64,000 nucleotides of DNA from Saccharomyces uvarum. Its lineage: Eukaryota; Ascomycota; Saccharomycetes; Saccharomycetales; Saccharomycetaceae. This document shows, in pieces, positions 10,267 through 20,447 of this stretch (the stretch's first letter is position 1; the number at the start of each line of letters is the position of its first letter). Both the position numbers and the translations under genes were made by a program. The stretch is from contig OX365934.1 of NCBI GenBank assembly GCA_947243795.1, positions 372,001 through 436,000 on the forward strand, given 5' to 3'. The notes under the pieces are model-generated. The model was given only the letters and a program-made list of their open reading frames with translations. It was not told where the DNA came from and made no database searches.

Positions 10267-10666
10267 CCGCCCAGCGTCGCGGGTAGACCCGCGCGCCAAA
10301 CAGGCGCTCCCTCCTCCCCCGAATGGGCATGACCGACCGCCCCACTGGCGCGTGTCGTCATTCCGCATCACTCCCGGGACCCATGCTCTTTCGCCGCAGC
10401 GAGCGACCCGGTCGTAACAGCGTTTCGCATACGGTCGGGTCAGGTGGCAAAAATTTCGCCGCGATAGCGAGCAATCATGGTTTGGACCTTAATCGCACAC
10501 GAATGGGTCATGCTCGGAAGGTGACTCCCGATGTATATAAGTATATGTGTATATATATGTATTCGCGTAGTTCGGTAAAGATCGGATCCGGTTTTTTTTA
10601 GAAAATAAGATAGTACTGAATACAGACAACGAAAAGGTTCCTCTCCCTCCCTCCTCACCTTAGATA
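10267..10666. other. PUS2-PYC1 intergenic, PYC1 promoter
   Basis: The first part (to about 10440) continues the GC-rich composition of PUS2. It then turns AT-rich, with TATA-like runs near 10533-10560 (GTATATAAG and ATATATATG). A PACE-like box lies at 10443-10451. Confidence 0.6.
10443..10451 (+). promoter_or_regulatory. PACE-like box (Rpn4 consensus) upstream of PYC1
   Basis: Exact GGTGGCAAA, the Rpn4-binding proteasome-associated control element, 216-224 bp upstream of the PYC1 ATG. The match is seen; function at a pyruvate carboxylase gene is only inferred. Confidence 0.45.
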
Positions 10667-13600
10667 ATGTCGCAAATGAAATTCGCCGGCCTGAGAGATA
10701 ACTTCAATCTCTTGGGTGAGAAAAATAAAATCCTGGTGGCTAATAGAGGAGAAATCCCCATCAGAATCTTCCGTACTGCCCATGAGCTGTCCATGCAGAC
10801 CGTAGCTATATACTCGCACGAAGACCGTCTCTCCACACACAAGCAAAAGGCGGACGAAGCGTATGTGATTGGTGAAGCGGGCGAGTATACCCCCGTGGGC
10901 GCTTACTTGGCCATCGATGAGATTATTTCCATTGCCCAGAGACACCAGGTGGATTTTATCCATCCAGGTTACGGGTTCTTGTCCGAAAACTCGGAGTTCG
11001 CCGACAAAGTGGCGAAGGCAGGTATCACGTGGATTGGCCCACCCGCCGAAGTCATTGACTCCGTGGGTGACAAGGTCTCTGCAAGAAACTTGGCAGCAAA
11101 GGCCCATGTCCCCACCGTCCCCGGTACCCCGGGCCCCATCGAGTCCGTGCAAGAGGCACAGGACTTCGTCAATGAATACGGTTACCCCGTGATCATCAAG
11201 GCCGCCTTTGGTGGTGGTGGTAGAGGTATGAGAGTGGTGAGAGAAGGTGACGACGTGGGTGATGCGTTCCAGCGTGCCACGTCCGAGGCCCGCACCGCCT
11301 TCGGCAACGGTACCTGTTTCGTGGAGAGATTCTTGGACAGGCCAAAGCATATCGAAGTCCAGTTGCTGGCCGATAACCACGGTAATGTGGTCCATCTTTT
11401 CGAAAGAGACTGTTCCGTGCAAAGAAGACACCAGAAGGTTGTTGAAGTCGCTCCAGCAAAAACTTTGCCCCGCGAAGTGCGTGACGCTATCTTGACAGAC
11501 GCTGTCAAGTTGGCAAAGGAATGTGGCTACAGAAACGCCGGTACTGCCGAGTTCTTGGTCGACAACCAAAACAGACATTATTTCATCGAAATCAACCCAA
11601 GAATCCAAGTCGAGCACACCATCACCGAAGAAATCACAGGCATAGACATTGTAGCCGCCCAGATCCAAATCGCCGCCGGCGCCTCTTTGCCCCAATTGGG
11701 CTTGTTCCAGGACAAAATCACTACCCGTGGCTTTGCCATCCAATGCCGTATCACCACAGAAGACCCTGCCAAGAATTTCCAACCCGACACCGGTAGAATA
11801 GAAGTCTACCGCTCCGCCGGTGGTAACGGTGTCAGACTGGACGGTGGTAACGCTTATGCGGGAACCATCATCTCGCCTCATTACGATTCCATGCTGGTCA
11901 AATGTTCATGTTCCGGTTCCACTTACGAAATCGTCCGCAGGAAAATGATCCGTGCCTTGATCGAATTCAGAATCAGAGGTGTCAAGACCAACATTCCCTT
12001 CCTTTTGACCCTTTTGACCAATCCGGTCTTCATTGACGGTAGCTACTGGACCACCTTCATCGACGACACTCCACAACTGTTCCACATGGTCTCCTCTCAA
12101 AACAGAGCCCAAAAATTGCTGCACTATCTAGCTGATCTGGCAGTCAACGGTTCCTCCATCAAGGGCCAAATCGGTTTGCCCAAGTTGAATTCGAACCCCA
12201 GTGTTCCTCATATACATGATTCCCAGGGCAACGTTATCAACGTTGTGAAGACCGCTCCACCTTCCGGATGGAGACAAGTGCTACTAGAAAAGGGACCAGC
12301 TGAGTTTGCCAAACAAGTGAGACAGTTCAGCGGTACTCTATTAATGGATACCACCTGGAGAGACGCTCATCAATCTTTGTTGGCAACAAGAGTCAGAACC
12401 CATGATCTGGCCACAATTGCTCCAACCACTGCCCATGCCCTTGCAGGTGCCTTTGCTTTAGAATGTTGGGGTGGTGCCACTTTCGATGTCGCCATGAGAT
12501 TCTTGCATGAAGATCCATGGGAACGTCTAAGAAAATTGAGAGCCCTAGTGCCCAACATTCCATTCCAAATGTTGTTGCGTGGTGCCAACGGTGTCGCCTA
12601 CTCCTCTTTACCAGATAATGCCATTGACCATTTTGTCAAGCAAGCCAAGGACAACGGTGTTGATATCTTCAGAGTCTTTGATGCCTTGAATGACTTGGAC
12701 CAATTAAAAGTCGGTGTAGATGCAGTCAAGAAGGCCGGTGGTGTTGTCGAAGCCACAGTTTGCTTCTCCGGTGACATGCTTCAACCAGGTAAGAAATACA
12801 ACCTGGACTACTATTTGGAGATTGCTGAAAAAATTGTTCAAATGGGTACTCATATCTTGGGTATCAAGGATATGGCAGGAACCATGAAGCCAGCCGCCGC
12901 TAAACTATTGATAGGATCTCTAAGGGCCAAGTACCCTGATCTTCCAATCCATGTCCATACACATGATTCAGCTGGTACAGCTGTTGCATCTATGGCTGCA
13001 TGTGCGCTTGCAGGTGCTGATGTTGTTGATGTAGCCATCAACTCAATGTCTGGTCTGACCTCGCAACCATCCATCAACGCTTTGCTAGCTTCTTTGGAAG
13101 GTAACATCGACACAGGTATCAACGTTGAACAAGTCCGTGAATTGGACGCCTACTGGGCAGAAATGAGACTGCTATATTCGTGCTTCGAAGCTGATTTGAA
13201 GGGTCCAGACCCAGAAGTTTATCAACATGAAATTCCAGGTGGTCAATTGACTAACTTGTTGTTCCAAGCTCAACAATTGGGTCTTGGTGAACAATGGGCC
13301 GAAACTAAGAGAGCCTACAGAGAAGCTAACTACTTGTTGGGCGATATCGTTAAAGTCACCCCAACCTCCAAGGTTGTTGGTGACTTAGCCCAATTCATGG
13401 TTTCAAACAAGCTGAACTCAGATGACGTCAAACGTCTAGCTAGTTCTTTAGATTTCCCTGACTCTGTCATGGACTTCTTTGAAGGTTTGATCGGTCAACC
13501 ATACGGTGGATTCCCAGAACCATTAAGATCTGATGTGCTAAGAAACAAGAGAAGAAAGTTGACATGTCGTCCAGGTTTGGAATTAGAGTCATTCGATCTC

Positions 13601-14203
13601 GAAAAAATCAGAGAAGATTTACAAAGCAGATTCGGCGATGTAGACGAATGTGATGTTGCCTCTTACAACATGTACCCAAGAGTTTATGAGGACTTCCAAA
13701 AGATGAAAGAGACATACGGTGACTTGTCAGTATTGCCAACCAAATGTTTCTTGTCTCCACTAGATACAGATGAAGAAATTGAGGTTATTATCGAACAAGG
13801 TAAAACTTTGATCATCAAGTTACAAGCTGTTGGTGACTTGAACAAGAAAACCGGTGAAAGGGAAGTCTACTTTGACTTGAACGGTGAAATGAGAAAAATT
13901 CGCGTTGCCGATAGATCACAGAAGATTGAAACTATCACCAAATCAAAGGCAGACATCCACGATCCATTGCACATTGGTTCGCCAATGGCAGGTGTCATTG
14001 TGGAAGTTAAAGTTCATAAGGGCTCTTTGGTAAAGAAGGGCCAACCAGTAGCCGTTTTGAGTGCCATGAAAATGGAAATGATCATCTCTTCTCCATCTGA
14101 CGGCCAAGTTAAAGAAGTATTTGTCACCGATGGTGAAAATGTGGATTCTTCTGATTTGTTGGTCTTATTGGAAGAGGAAATTCCCGCTGAAACTAAGGCG
14201 TGA
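10667..14203 (+). CDS. PYC1: pyruvate carboxylase
   Basis: 1178 residues, the usual length. This cytosolic anaplerotic enzyme makes oxaloacetate from pyruvate, bicarbonate and ATP. Domains in order: biotin carboxylase/ATP-grasp (about 20-470, with the glycine loop KAAFGGGGRGMR and the EINPRIQVEHT motif); carboxyltransferase TIM barrel (about 555-830, beginning LLMDTTWRDAHQSLLATR); a conserved central domain; and the biotinyl domain, with Lys1135 in AMKMEM. S. cerevisiae has a duplicate, PYC2; synteny here supports PYC1. The first part of the gene is richer in C-ending codons than the last third. Confidence 0.96.
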   Translation: MSQMKFAGLRDNFNLLGEKNKILVANRGEIPIRIFRTAHELSMQTVAIYSHEDRLSTHKQKADEAYVIGEAGEYTPVGAYLAIDEIISIAQRHQVDFIHPGYGFLSENSEFADKVAKAGITWIGPPAEVIDSVGDKVSARNLAAKAHVPTVPGTPGPIESVQEAQDFVNEYGYPVIIKAAFGGGGRGMRVVREGDDVGDAFQRATSEARTAFGNGTCFVERFLDRPKHIEVQLLADNHGNVVHLFERDCSVQRRHQKVVEVAPAKTLPREVRDAILTDAVKLAKECGYRNAGTAEFLVDNQNRHYFIEINPRIQVEHTITEEITGIDIVAAQIQIAAGASLPQLGLFQDKITTRGFAIQCRITTEDPAKNFQPDTGRIEVYRSAGGNGVRLDGGNAYAGTIISPHYDSMLVKCSCSGSTYEIVRRKMIRALIEFRIRGVKTNIPFLLTLLTNPVFIDGSYWTTFIDDTPQLFHMVSSQNRAQKLLHYLADLAVNGSSIKGQIGLPKLNSNPSVPHIHDSQGNVINVVKTAPPSGWRQVLLEKGPAEFAKQVRQFSGTLLMDTTWRDAHQSLLATRVRTHDLATIAPTTAHALAGAFALECWGGATFDVAMRFLHEDPWERLRKLRALVPNIPFQMLLRGANGVAYSSLPDNAIDHFVKQAKDNGVDIFRVFDALNDLDQLKVGVDAVKKAGGVVEATVCFSGDMLQPGKKYNLDYYLEIAEKIVQMGTHILGIKDMAGTMKPAAAKLLIGSLRAKYPDLPIHVHTHDSAGTAVASMAACALAGADVVDVAINSMSGLTSQPSINALLASLEGNIDTGINVEQVRELDAYWAEMRLLYSCFEADLKGPDPEVYQHEIPGGQLTNLLFQAQQLGLGEQWAETKRAYREANYLLGDIVKVTPTSKVVGDLAQFMVSNKLNSDDVKRLASSLDFPDSVMDFFEGLIGQPYGGFPEPLRSDVLRNKRRKLTCRPGLELESFDLEKIREDLQSRFGDVDECDVASYNMYPRVYEDFQKMKETYGDLSVLPTKCFLSPLDTDEEIEVIIEQGKTLIIKLQAVGDLNKKTGEREVYFDLNGEMRKIRVADRSQKIETITKSKADIHDPLHIGSPMAGVIVEVKVHKGSLVKKGQPVAVLSAMKMEMIISSPSDGQVKEVFVTDGENVDSSDLLVLLEEEIPAETKA

Positions 14204-14441
14204 ACGCATCTGTTCCCACTTGTAATGTAAAATATTCATTCGAACCTTATTTGTTTATTTTTCTTTTAAACGAAATACATTCAATAATACATAATTAAGG
14301 ACTAAAGTTAAATAAAACAACAAAAAAATAAACAAAAAGTATTTATTAGATATATCTTATTAATTCTCATTATTAAACTACCAATCTTTTTTCCCTCTCC
14401 AAATAGACTTGCTTTCTAGACAAGCCTCGCAAAAAAATCTC

Positions 14442-15185
14442 TTAACGAAACATTTTTCTGGAACTACTAGCAGTGGGCTTTGTCCACCGGCTAGTAACTC
14501 TTGGTATCCCGCTAGGCCTCTTTGAAGCGGAAACCTGTGGCCTTTTCGCCCTACTGTTATTCCCATTTTCATTGGCAGAGACCGGCCTTCTTCCAGGTTG
14601 GCTGGCATACCTTGGATTCGATCCTTGATTCGTTGATTTGGAAGGTAGATTCTCTTTTTCTCTCTTTTTGTTTTCCAATTTTTGTCTTAAATTCAAAACT
14701 TCTCTCTTTCTTAACGCAATCATGTTATGTAACGTGCTGTCATCTTCGTCATTTGCGTTTGTCTTCTCATTGTTTAGCCTGTCATTGATTATCTTCAAAT
14801 ACGTTTGGTCAGTCATCAACTTGTGAATGTAGCCTGCCTGAGAATGTATGTTGATCCATGAGTCTAGAATAGAATTAGTAGATTTACAAACGTCGTGCAC
14901 TTGATCGACGTATACTGGTAAGTTATTTTTTAATGCACCAGTAACATTTTGTATCATTGCCGTTATTTTATCTAGCGATTCGGATTCCTTGAGTAAGGAC
15001 TGTGTTGTGACTGAGTTAGATGGCCTTATAAAAGTATTCGTGGCCAAAATGTTATCATTTGTTTTATTTTGCGTTCCTTTGGAAGATTTATTAGTCGTGC
15101 TGTTGAGATTAGATCTCATCTCATTGAAAATTTGTGGAATCAGCTTGTCTATGGTAGAGTCATCTAATTGATTTTGCTCGCTCAT
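14442..15185 (-). CDS. DUO1: DASH/Dam1 kinetochore complex subunit
   Basis: 247 residues. Duo1 is part of the ten-protein DASH ring that couples kinetochores to microtubules. The N-terminal half carries the Duo1 family region (LLKESESLDKITAMIQNVTGALKNNL and the helical stretch after it, about 64-135). A charged coiled-coil segment (about 155-180, LRKREVLNLRQKLENKKREKE) follows, then a basic, Ser/Pro-rich tail ending SSSRKMFR. It is divergent from YBP2, a central-kinetochore-associated protein, with 268 bp between. Confidence 0.93.
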   Translation of the reverse strand: MSEQNQLDDSTIDKLIPQIFNEMRSNLNSTTNKSSKGTQNKTNDNILATNTFIRPSNSVTTQSLLKESESLDKITAMIQNVTGALKNNLPVYVDQVHDVCKSTNSILDSWINIHSQAGYIHKLMTDQTYLKIINDRLNNEKTNANDEDDSTLHNMIALRKREVLNLRQKLENKKREKENLPSKSTNQGSNPRYASQPGRRPVSANENGNNSRAKRPQVSASKRPSGIPRVTSRWTKPTASSSRKMFR

Positions 15186-15453
15186 CTTAAAAGCTTATTT
15201 ACGTCTTGTTTTGTTTTCTGTACGAAGTTTCAACCCGCTAGTGTGAATTCTGTAACTGGCCTTTATGTTTTCAGTGTCCATGTTTGGCGTTTGTTTGTCT
15301 TTGTTATTACTGTTTTTTTCTTTGTTTTACTGATGAAACCAGTGTCCGCTGAAGTCAGAAAATGTCTTTCTGCCAGCAAAGAATAAGAAATCATGATCTA
15401 TTCAAAGGCGAAGTCTAGATGCTTTCATCATCAAGAGAAGAAGCACAAAGAAC

Positions 15454-17454
15454 ATGAGCCAGTCAGTTGAAACGATCTGTGACGGTCTCACAAGGGCGTT
15501 CCAAGAGGAAAGAGATGATCCTGTCTCTTTAGTAACTATAATTGATATGTATAACAAGCAGGTGAACTCTGAATACTCCCTTAAAGAAAAAGAACACTAT
15601 TTGGAGGTCCTGTTGGAGTTGTTAAAGGAGGATTCAGATATTGTAAAAGAGATTGGTTGGGATCTGCCGAAGAGTTTATTGGAATTTTTGTCAAGCAAGA
15701 ACGTTGATGCAAAGAAGCATTTGGCTCTGAGTCCCATTGTTTCTAGTGTGATGAATTGTTTATATGAGCTAGCTATGAATGGGAACCCCAAAGAATGCCT
15801 ATTGATCGCTTGCGAACTGGTATCGAGTCTTAGTATAAATTTGATTGAAGAAGATGCATCTGATGAAGAAACCGCAAACTCACCTGATTCTAACAAGGAT
15901 GAAGCTACAAATAATGATATTGAGATGGCAGATATTTGTCTGAAGACTGAGATTTATGCAACTAAGAATTCAGTGGAATTTATACCCAACTTGAAAATTT
16001 ACGTTCTATTTGAATTTATGAGTTCAACGTTGAAACGTGTTAACACTTTGTACCCATCTAAATTTCTGGCTATGGCAATTTCAGCAATTGTTAAATATGT
16101 GAGAACTAACATTGAACTCATGGATGATGTATACTTTATCTTGCGCAGAATTTACAGTTTTTGCGTAGCTTACGTTGCTCCCCAGCCATCAGATAACCTT
16201 ACGAATGGTATTGATCCAAGCGATCTTGAAAAAATCTCAAAAGATGAATCGGTTTTGCAGAAAAAGCTATTGGCAAATTTAACTGTGCTTGCAATTGGAA
16301 ACTGTCTAAAGAAGATGCCAAGGAATATTGATAAAATATACTTTAGTAACTTGATGCATAAGAAAGCTAATGCAAGTGAAGATAGCACTCCAATCGGAAA
16401 CATATGCAATCAATACTACGAATTTGTTGTTTCCTTGGGCGTCGATATGAAGCAACTTTTCGAGGAATGTCTGGAAGAATCTAAACATATATATGATGTT
16501 GTTCTCGCGGATTCAAAAACCTCTATAACCAAGTCCAAAGAAGAAATCAATCAGATAGTATACGAATTATCCTATGCGTACCAGACCAAGAAGTTGGCTC
16601 ATGAGAAAAGTTTAGAGCTTGACCAATATGGAGTTATAATCCTGTCCGCGATACATTACTCCAGCAATGGTGCGCATTTGTTGTTGCAAATTGATATCCA
16701 AAATGCAATCTATTTGTATCTACGATGTACGACCGCTTCATTATTCTCAGAAGCATATGACAATAAGTTTTTGGATAGCGTAGTACGTTATTGGTTATGG
16801 GTATCCATAACCAATACTTCCATAAAAGATATAAAAGCCAGTATAGAGCTGCTTCCAGGACACATTAACACATCCTTTTTACAAATGTTGTTAATGAAAG
16901 GTTGCAACGAATCAAATAGTGAGACTAAATTAATGGAATTTACGCTTCTGACGAGGATATTGTGTTTGATGCCTGAGAAAACATCATTTGAATTCATATT
17001 TGAAACATTATTGCATTGCCCATACATAACGGTTAAAATTGCTGTCCTTGACATTCTAAAGGATATGATGATTAAATCGCCGGAGGCCGCCGATAGTAGC
17101 AAATCCACTCCTGTATCTGGGGGAAATAATGGTACGCCAATACCGCCAAAACTACCTCCAAGGCCTTATATTTCTGTCAATGAAGATCGTATGGCTTCCA
17201 TTCATAGTGTTGCCGAGATGAGCTTGTCCACCGCCAGGCAAAAGAAAAGGACACAAGGTGACTTACTCCTCGTGTTGACATACATGAACTTTTTTGTTAG
17301 TTTAAGAAATAAATGGAATTTGGGACTTTTGACACTTATCAATAATGAGATTACAGAAGCCTTTCAAGAAGAGGGTGAGCCTGAGCTGGGATTCATAAAC
17401 ATTGCCAATGATTCCTTGAGCACGTATATAGAAGAAACTAGCAAATGCTTATAA
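15454..17454 (+). CDS. YBP2: kinetochore-associated protein of the Ybp1/Ybp2 family
   Basis: 666 residues. The YAP1-binding-protein family member Ybp2 associates with the central kinetochore, and it has a role in tolerance of peroxide. The protein is largely helical with no catalytic motif. An acidic patch lies around residues 130-160 (EEDASDEETANSPDSNKDEATNNDIE), longer than I recall for S. cerevisiae (641 residues), and a Pro-rich linker lies near 555-575 (GTPIPPKLPPRPY). The identity rests on synteny and the overall family look, since there is no short diagnostic motif. Confidence 0.88.
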   Translation: MSQSVETICDGLTRAFQEERDDPVSLVTIIDMYNKQVNSEYSLKEKEHYLEVLLELLKEDSDIVKEIGWDLPKSLLEFLSSKNVDAKKHLALSPIVSSVMNCLYELAMNGNPKECLLIACELVSSLSINLIEEDASDEETANSPDSNKDEATNNDIEMADICLKTEIYATKNSVEFIPNLKIYVLFEFMSSTLKRVNTLYPSKFLAMAISAIVKYVRTNIELMDDVYFILRRIYSFCVAYVAPQPSDNLTNGIDPSDLEKISKDESVLQKKLLANLTVLAIGNCLKKMPRNIDKIYFSNLMHKKANASEDSTPIGNICNQYYEFVVSLGVDMKQLFEECLEESKHIYDVVLADSKTSITKSKEEINQIVYELSYAYQTKKLAHEKSLELDQYGVIILSAIHYSSNGAHLLLQIDIQNAIYLYLRCTTASLFSEAYDNKFLDSVVRYWLWVSITNTSIKDIKASIELLPGHINTSFLQMLLMKGCNESNSETKLMEFTLLTRILCLMPEKTSFEFIFETLLHCPYITVKIAVLDILKDMMIKSPEAADSSKSTPVSGGNNGTPIPPKLPPRPYISVNEDRMASIHSVAEMSLSTARQKKRTQGDLLLVLTYMNFFVSLRNKWNLGLLTLINNEITEAFQEEGEPELGFINIANDSLSTYIEETSKCL

Positions 17455-17675
17455 ACTACATAGTAAACTATATTACACTATCCCCTCTTTTGGCGAATCG
17501 TATTCTCATAATTTAGGGAAGCACTGAGTCATTTGAATTTTTCAGTTTTTAGGATCATCATCGCGACATCTTTTGAAATAAAAAGGGAAAGATGCTAGTA
17601 TGTGGGAGATAATGGAAAAAAGAGCAGTGAACGAAGATTAGAAAAACTAGTCGACGGGTGGGATAGTTTGTCGCT

Positions 17676-19151
17676 ATGTCCAGGTATCAGGTTAATTGCT
17701 TAAGGTATAGACACTTTCTTAGGACATCTAACATTTCACAAATCCCTGACTTCACGAAATACTGTATTGGACCCGTAAATGAGGATTTGGCTCCTTATAT
17801 TATGGAGACCATGAAGGCCTATCCTTCAAACTCCAACTATATCAATCCGCAACATTACTACCATAATAGAACGGTCCTTGTGGAAAACTACTTAAAGCGA
17901 CACCCTAATCCGGTGTCACTGACCCAATTAGCGCAATACTATGACGATTCTACCAAGTTAACCAGAACCAAGATCATCAATTCCGGAAAGTTTGTTAAAG
18001 AGGAACTTGTAATCCGAATTGCTCACAAACTGAATCAGTTGCAGCAACTTCCATTCAATGTCGTAAACAACTTCCATTTCGTTCAAGTTTACGAGTCATA
18101 TTATAACATTTTTGAAAGTTTTAGAAAGTACCCCACAATAAGAACCTTAGATGATGCGTCTCAATTTGCTAATTTTATTAAGGGTATGTTAGAGGGCTTT
18201 AATACCCTAAATCTACCGCATTTAATTATGGGGGCACTGGAATGTACGATTTTGGATCTGTATCCTCGTGAGAAAATGGACCAATTACTATCTGATTTGC
18301 TAAGGGCCCGAATATCAAGAAGACTCATTGTGGAAGAACATGTCAGTATCACAGCTAACTACACTAGTGGCAAAAAGGAGAACACCTTGGTATTGGGTGA
18401 TATCTTTCAAGAATGTAGCGCTAAGAAGTATTTATTAGAAGCCAGTGAAGAATCTCAAAAGTTTATTCAAGATATGTATTTTAAAGACATTCCCATGCCC
18501 AAATTTGTCATTGAAGGCGACACTGATTTGAGCTTTTACTTTTTGCCCACACATCTAAAGTATTTGCTAGGGGAAATATTGAGAAATACTTACGAAGCAA
18601 CTATGAAGCATTATATTCGTAAGGGACTGGACAAACCAGAACCAATTATAGTCACTGTAGTAAGTAATGACGAATCCTATTTATTCAGAATTTCGGATAC
18701 AGCTGGTGGTATACTGCATGATGATGAAAATCTATGGTCGTTTGGCAAATCTAAAGAAAGAGCTCAGGAATCTTTGAACAATTTTCACAAATTGCCTGGC
18801 TTGCAAACAGTCTCCATTTATGATCAGGTCCATTCTACTACTAAACGTAAGTCGGAGCTTGAAGCATCGCCGTCAGTGACGCTGAGACCATACATGCACA
18901 CGTCATTAGAACCAATGAGTTATCCTAGTATCATCAATGGTCACATAAAATATGAAACTCCCTTAATCGAACTATTAAAAAGATCTTTTAGATACAAGCT
19001 GGGCATTGGTTTAGCCATGTGTAAAGTGTATGCCGAGTATTGGAACGGTGACCTGTCCTTGCATTCGATGCCTGGATATGGAACCGATGCAGTTTTAAAG
19101 CTGGGGAACTTAATGAAACACACAAAGAAACTACAACTAGATAAAGTATAA
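17676..19151 (+). CDS. PKP2: pyruvate dehydrogenase kinase, mitochondrial
   Basis: 491 residues of the BCKDK/PDK family, which phosphorylates the E1 alpha subunit of mitochondrial pyruvate dehydrogenase. It has the helical PDK N-terminal domain and then a GHKL ATPase fold: N-box with EILRNTYEAT (about 306-315), G1 box with DTAGG (about 344-348), and G2 region GIGLAMCKVYAEYWNGD (about 444-460). The first 30 residues contain several Arg and no acids (MSRYQVNCLRYRHFLRTSN), fitting import into mitochondria. Confidence 0.93.
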   Translation: MSRYQVNCLRYRHFLRTSNISQIPDFTKYCIGPVNEDLAPYIMETMKAYPSNSNYINPQHYYHNRTVLVENYLKRHPNPVSLTQLAQYYDDSTKLTRTKIINSGKFVKEELVIRIAHKLNQLQQLPFNVVNNFHFVQVYESYYNIFESFRKYPTIRTLDDASQFANFIKGMLEGFNTLNLPHLIMGALECTILDLYPREKMDQLLSDLLRARISRRLIVEEHVSITANYTSGKKENTLVLGDIFQECSAKKYLLEASEESQKFIQDMYFKDIPMPKFVIEGDTDLSFYFLPTHLKYLLGEILRNTYEATMKHYIRKGLDKPEPIIVTVVSNDESYLFRISDTAGGILHDDENLWSFGKSKERAQESLNNFHKLPGLQTVSIYDQVHSTTKRKSELEASPSVTLRPYMHTSLEPMSYPSIINGHIKYETPLIELLKRSFRYKLGIGLAMCKVYAEYWNGDLSLHSMPGYGTDAVLKLGNLMKHTKKLQLDKV

Positions 19152-19452
19152 GCTACCCATAGTCTTATTTTATACCAATGAACAAATACATAGCAAAAAT
19201 GAACAACTATTGACTATTTGCTTGAATAATATACAATACAAGCAGTTATCATATTAATAGCTTTCCGGGTAGCCGCGGGCAAAATATACTGGGAAACAAA
19301 AATAAAAGCAGAATGGAGTAAGTAAAAGGAAAAAAAGGAAAGGAATATTATAAGTGAGGTAGATGAGATAAAAGTCACTGGAGAAAGTCGACGAAGGGTG
19401 AATTTTAAGGGAATTTTTCGGGTAGATAGAAACTGAATAACAGTAAAAAGCT
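19152..19452. other. PKP2-RAD6 intergenic
   Basis: AT-rich spacer serving as PKP2 terminator and RAD6 promoter. An A-rich stretch lies around 19321-19345. No RNA gene or repeat was seen. Confidence 0.55.
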
Positions 19453-19968
19453 ATGTCGACACCAGCTAGAAGAAGATTAATGAGAGATTTCAAACGTATG
19501 AAGGAAGATGCCCCACCGGGAGTGTCTGCTTCGCCATTACCTGATAATGTCATGGTATGGAATGCTATGATCATTGGGCCAGCAGACACTCCGTACGAAG
19601 ACGGTACATTCCGATTGCTGCTGGAGTTCGATGAAGAATATCCAAATAAGCCGCCACATGTTAAATTTTTAAGTGAGATGTTCCACCCAAACGTCTATGC
19701 GAACGGTGAAATTTGTTTAGATATTTTACAAAACAGATGGACCCCGACATATGATGTAGCATCTATATTGACATCTATTCAAAGTTTATTCAACGATCCA
19801 AATCCGGCTTCACCCGCAAACGTAGAAGCTGCAACATTATTCAAAGATCATAAATCACAATACGTCAAACGAGTTAAAGAGACGGTAGAGAAATCTTGGG
19901 AAGATGATATGGACGATATGGACGATGATGATGATGACGATGATGACGACGATGAAGATGCTGACTGA
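19453..19968 (+). CDS. RAD6: E2 ubiquitin-conjugating enzyme
   Basis: 171 residues, very highly conserved. The UBC fold has its active cysteine at Cys88 in [13 protein letters not shown], preceded by the HPN motif at 78-80. The acidic tail (from about 150, [12 protein letters not shown]...) is the feature that separates yeast Rad6 from its animal homologues. Rad6 works with Bre1 on histone H2B, with Rad18 on PCNA and with Ubr1 in the N-degron pathway. The tail ends DEDAD, a slightly different length from the 172-residue S. cerevisiae protein. Confidence 0.98.
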   Translation: MSTPARRRLMRDFKRMKEDAPPGVSASPLPDNVMVWNAMIIGPADTPYEDGTFRLLLEFDEEYPNKPPHVKFLSEMFHPNVYANGEICLDILQNRWTPTYDVASILTSIQSLFNDPNPASPANVEAATLFKDHKSQYVKRVKETVEKSWEDDMDDMDDDDDDDDDDDEDAD

Positions 19969-20447
19969 AAGAAAAAATGACTTACTTATGAATTCTCCAA
20001 CTTATATATTTGTTTGATGATTTTATTTGTTTGTTTGCTTTCTATCTTCAGTCGAAATTATGGTTTGTCATATGTCTCCTTTTCTACCGATCTGTTTGCT
20101 TTTTTATTCTTCGTTTTCCTGTTTTGTATCATAAAGAAGATTTTAATAATGATAGAAACATTGCATATAAAATAGTATACTAAAAAGAAATACTTCTCTA
20201 GCTCAGCTTCTCCGAGAGAAGGCATGGAACGAAAGAGAAGGACAGTTTGCTCATCGTTGCCGGTAATTTTACCGATACCCATATCCCTTATGTTTGATCT
20301 GAGAAACGCTTATTTAGAGTAAGAAGAATTATTTTCTTAGGTAACTTAATGTATAATATAAAAAAACTAAAAAAAAAACGAATTGCCGTAAGTGTCTGAT
20401 GCTTTAATTACAAGAATGAAGAAACGGCCCAGAAGTTCACACTGACA
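19969..20447. other. RAD6-GEP7 convergent intergenic
   Basis: 478 bp between two 3' ends, mostly AT-rich. It holds a 74-codon minus-strand ORF at 20058-20282, listed as a finding. No other feature was seen. Confidence 0.55.

Noticed and set aside
9403-10345. Several long ORFs on both strands over and after PUS2
   Set aside because: GC-rich DNA has few stops; the sequences are Arg/Pro/Ala/Cys-rich with no family look and overlap the real enzyme.
10655-11881. 408-codon minus-strand ORF over PYC1
   Set aside because: Shadow of strongly biased PYC1 codons; no protein family is recognisable.
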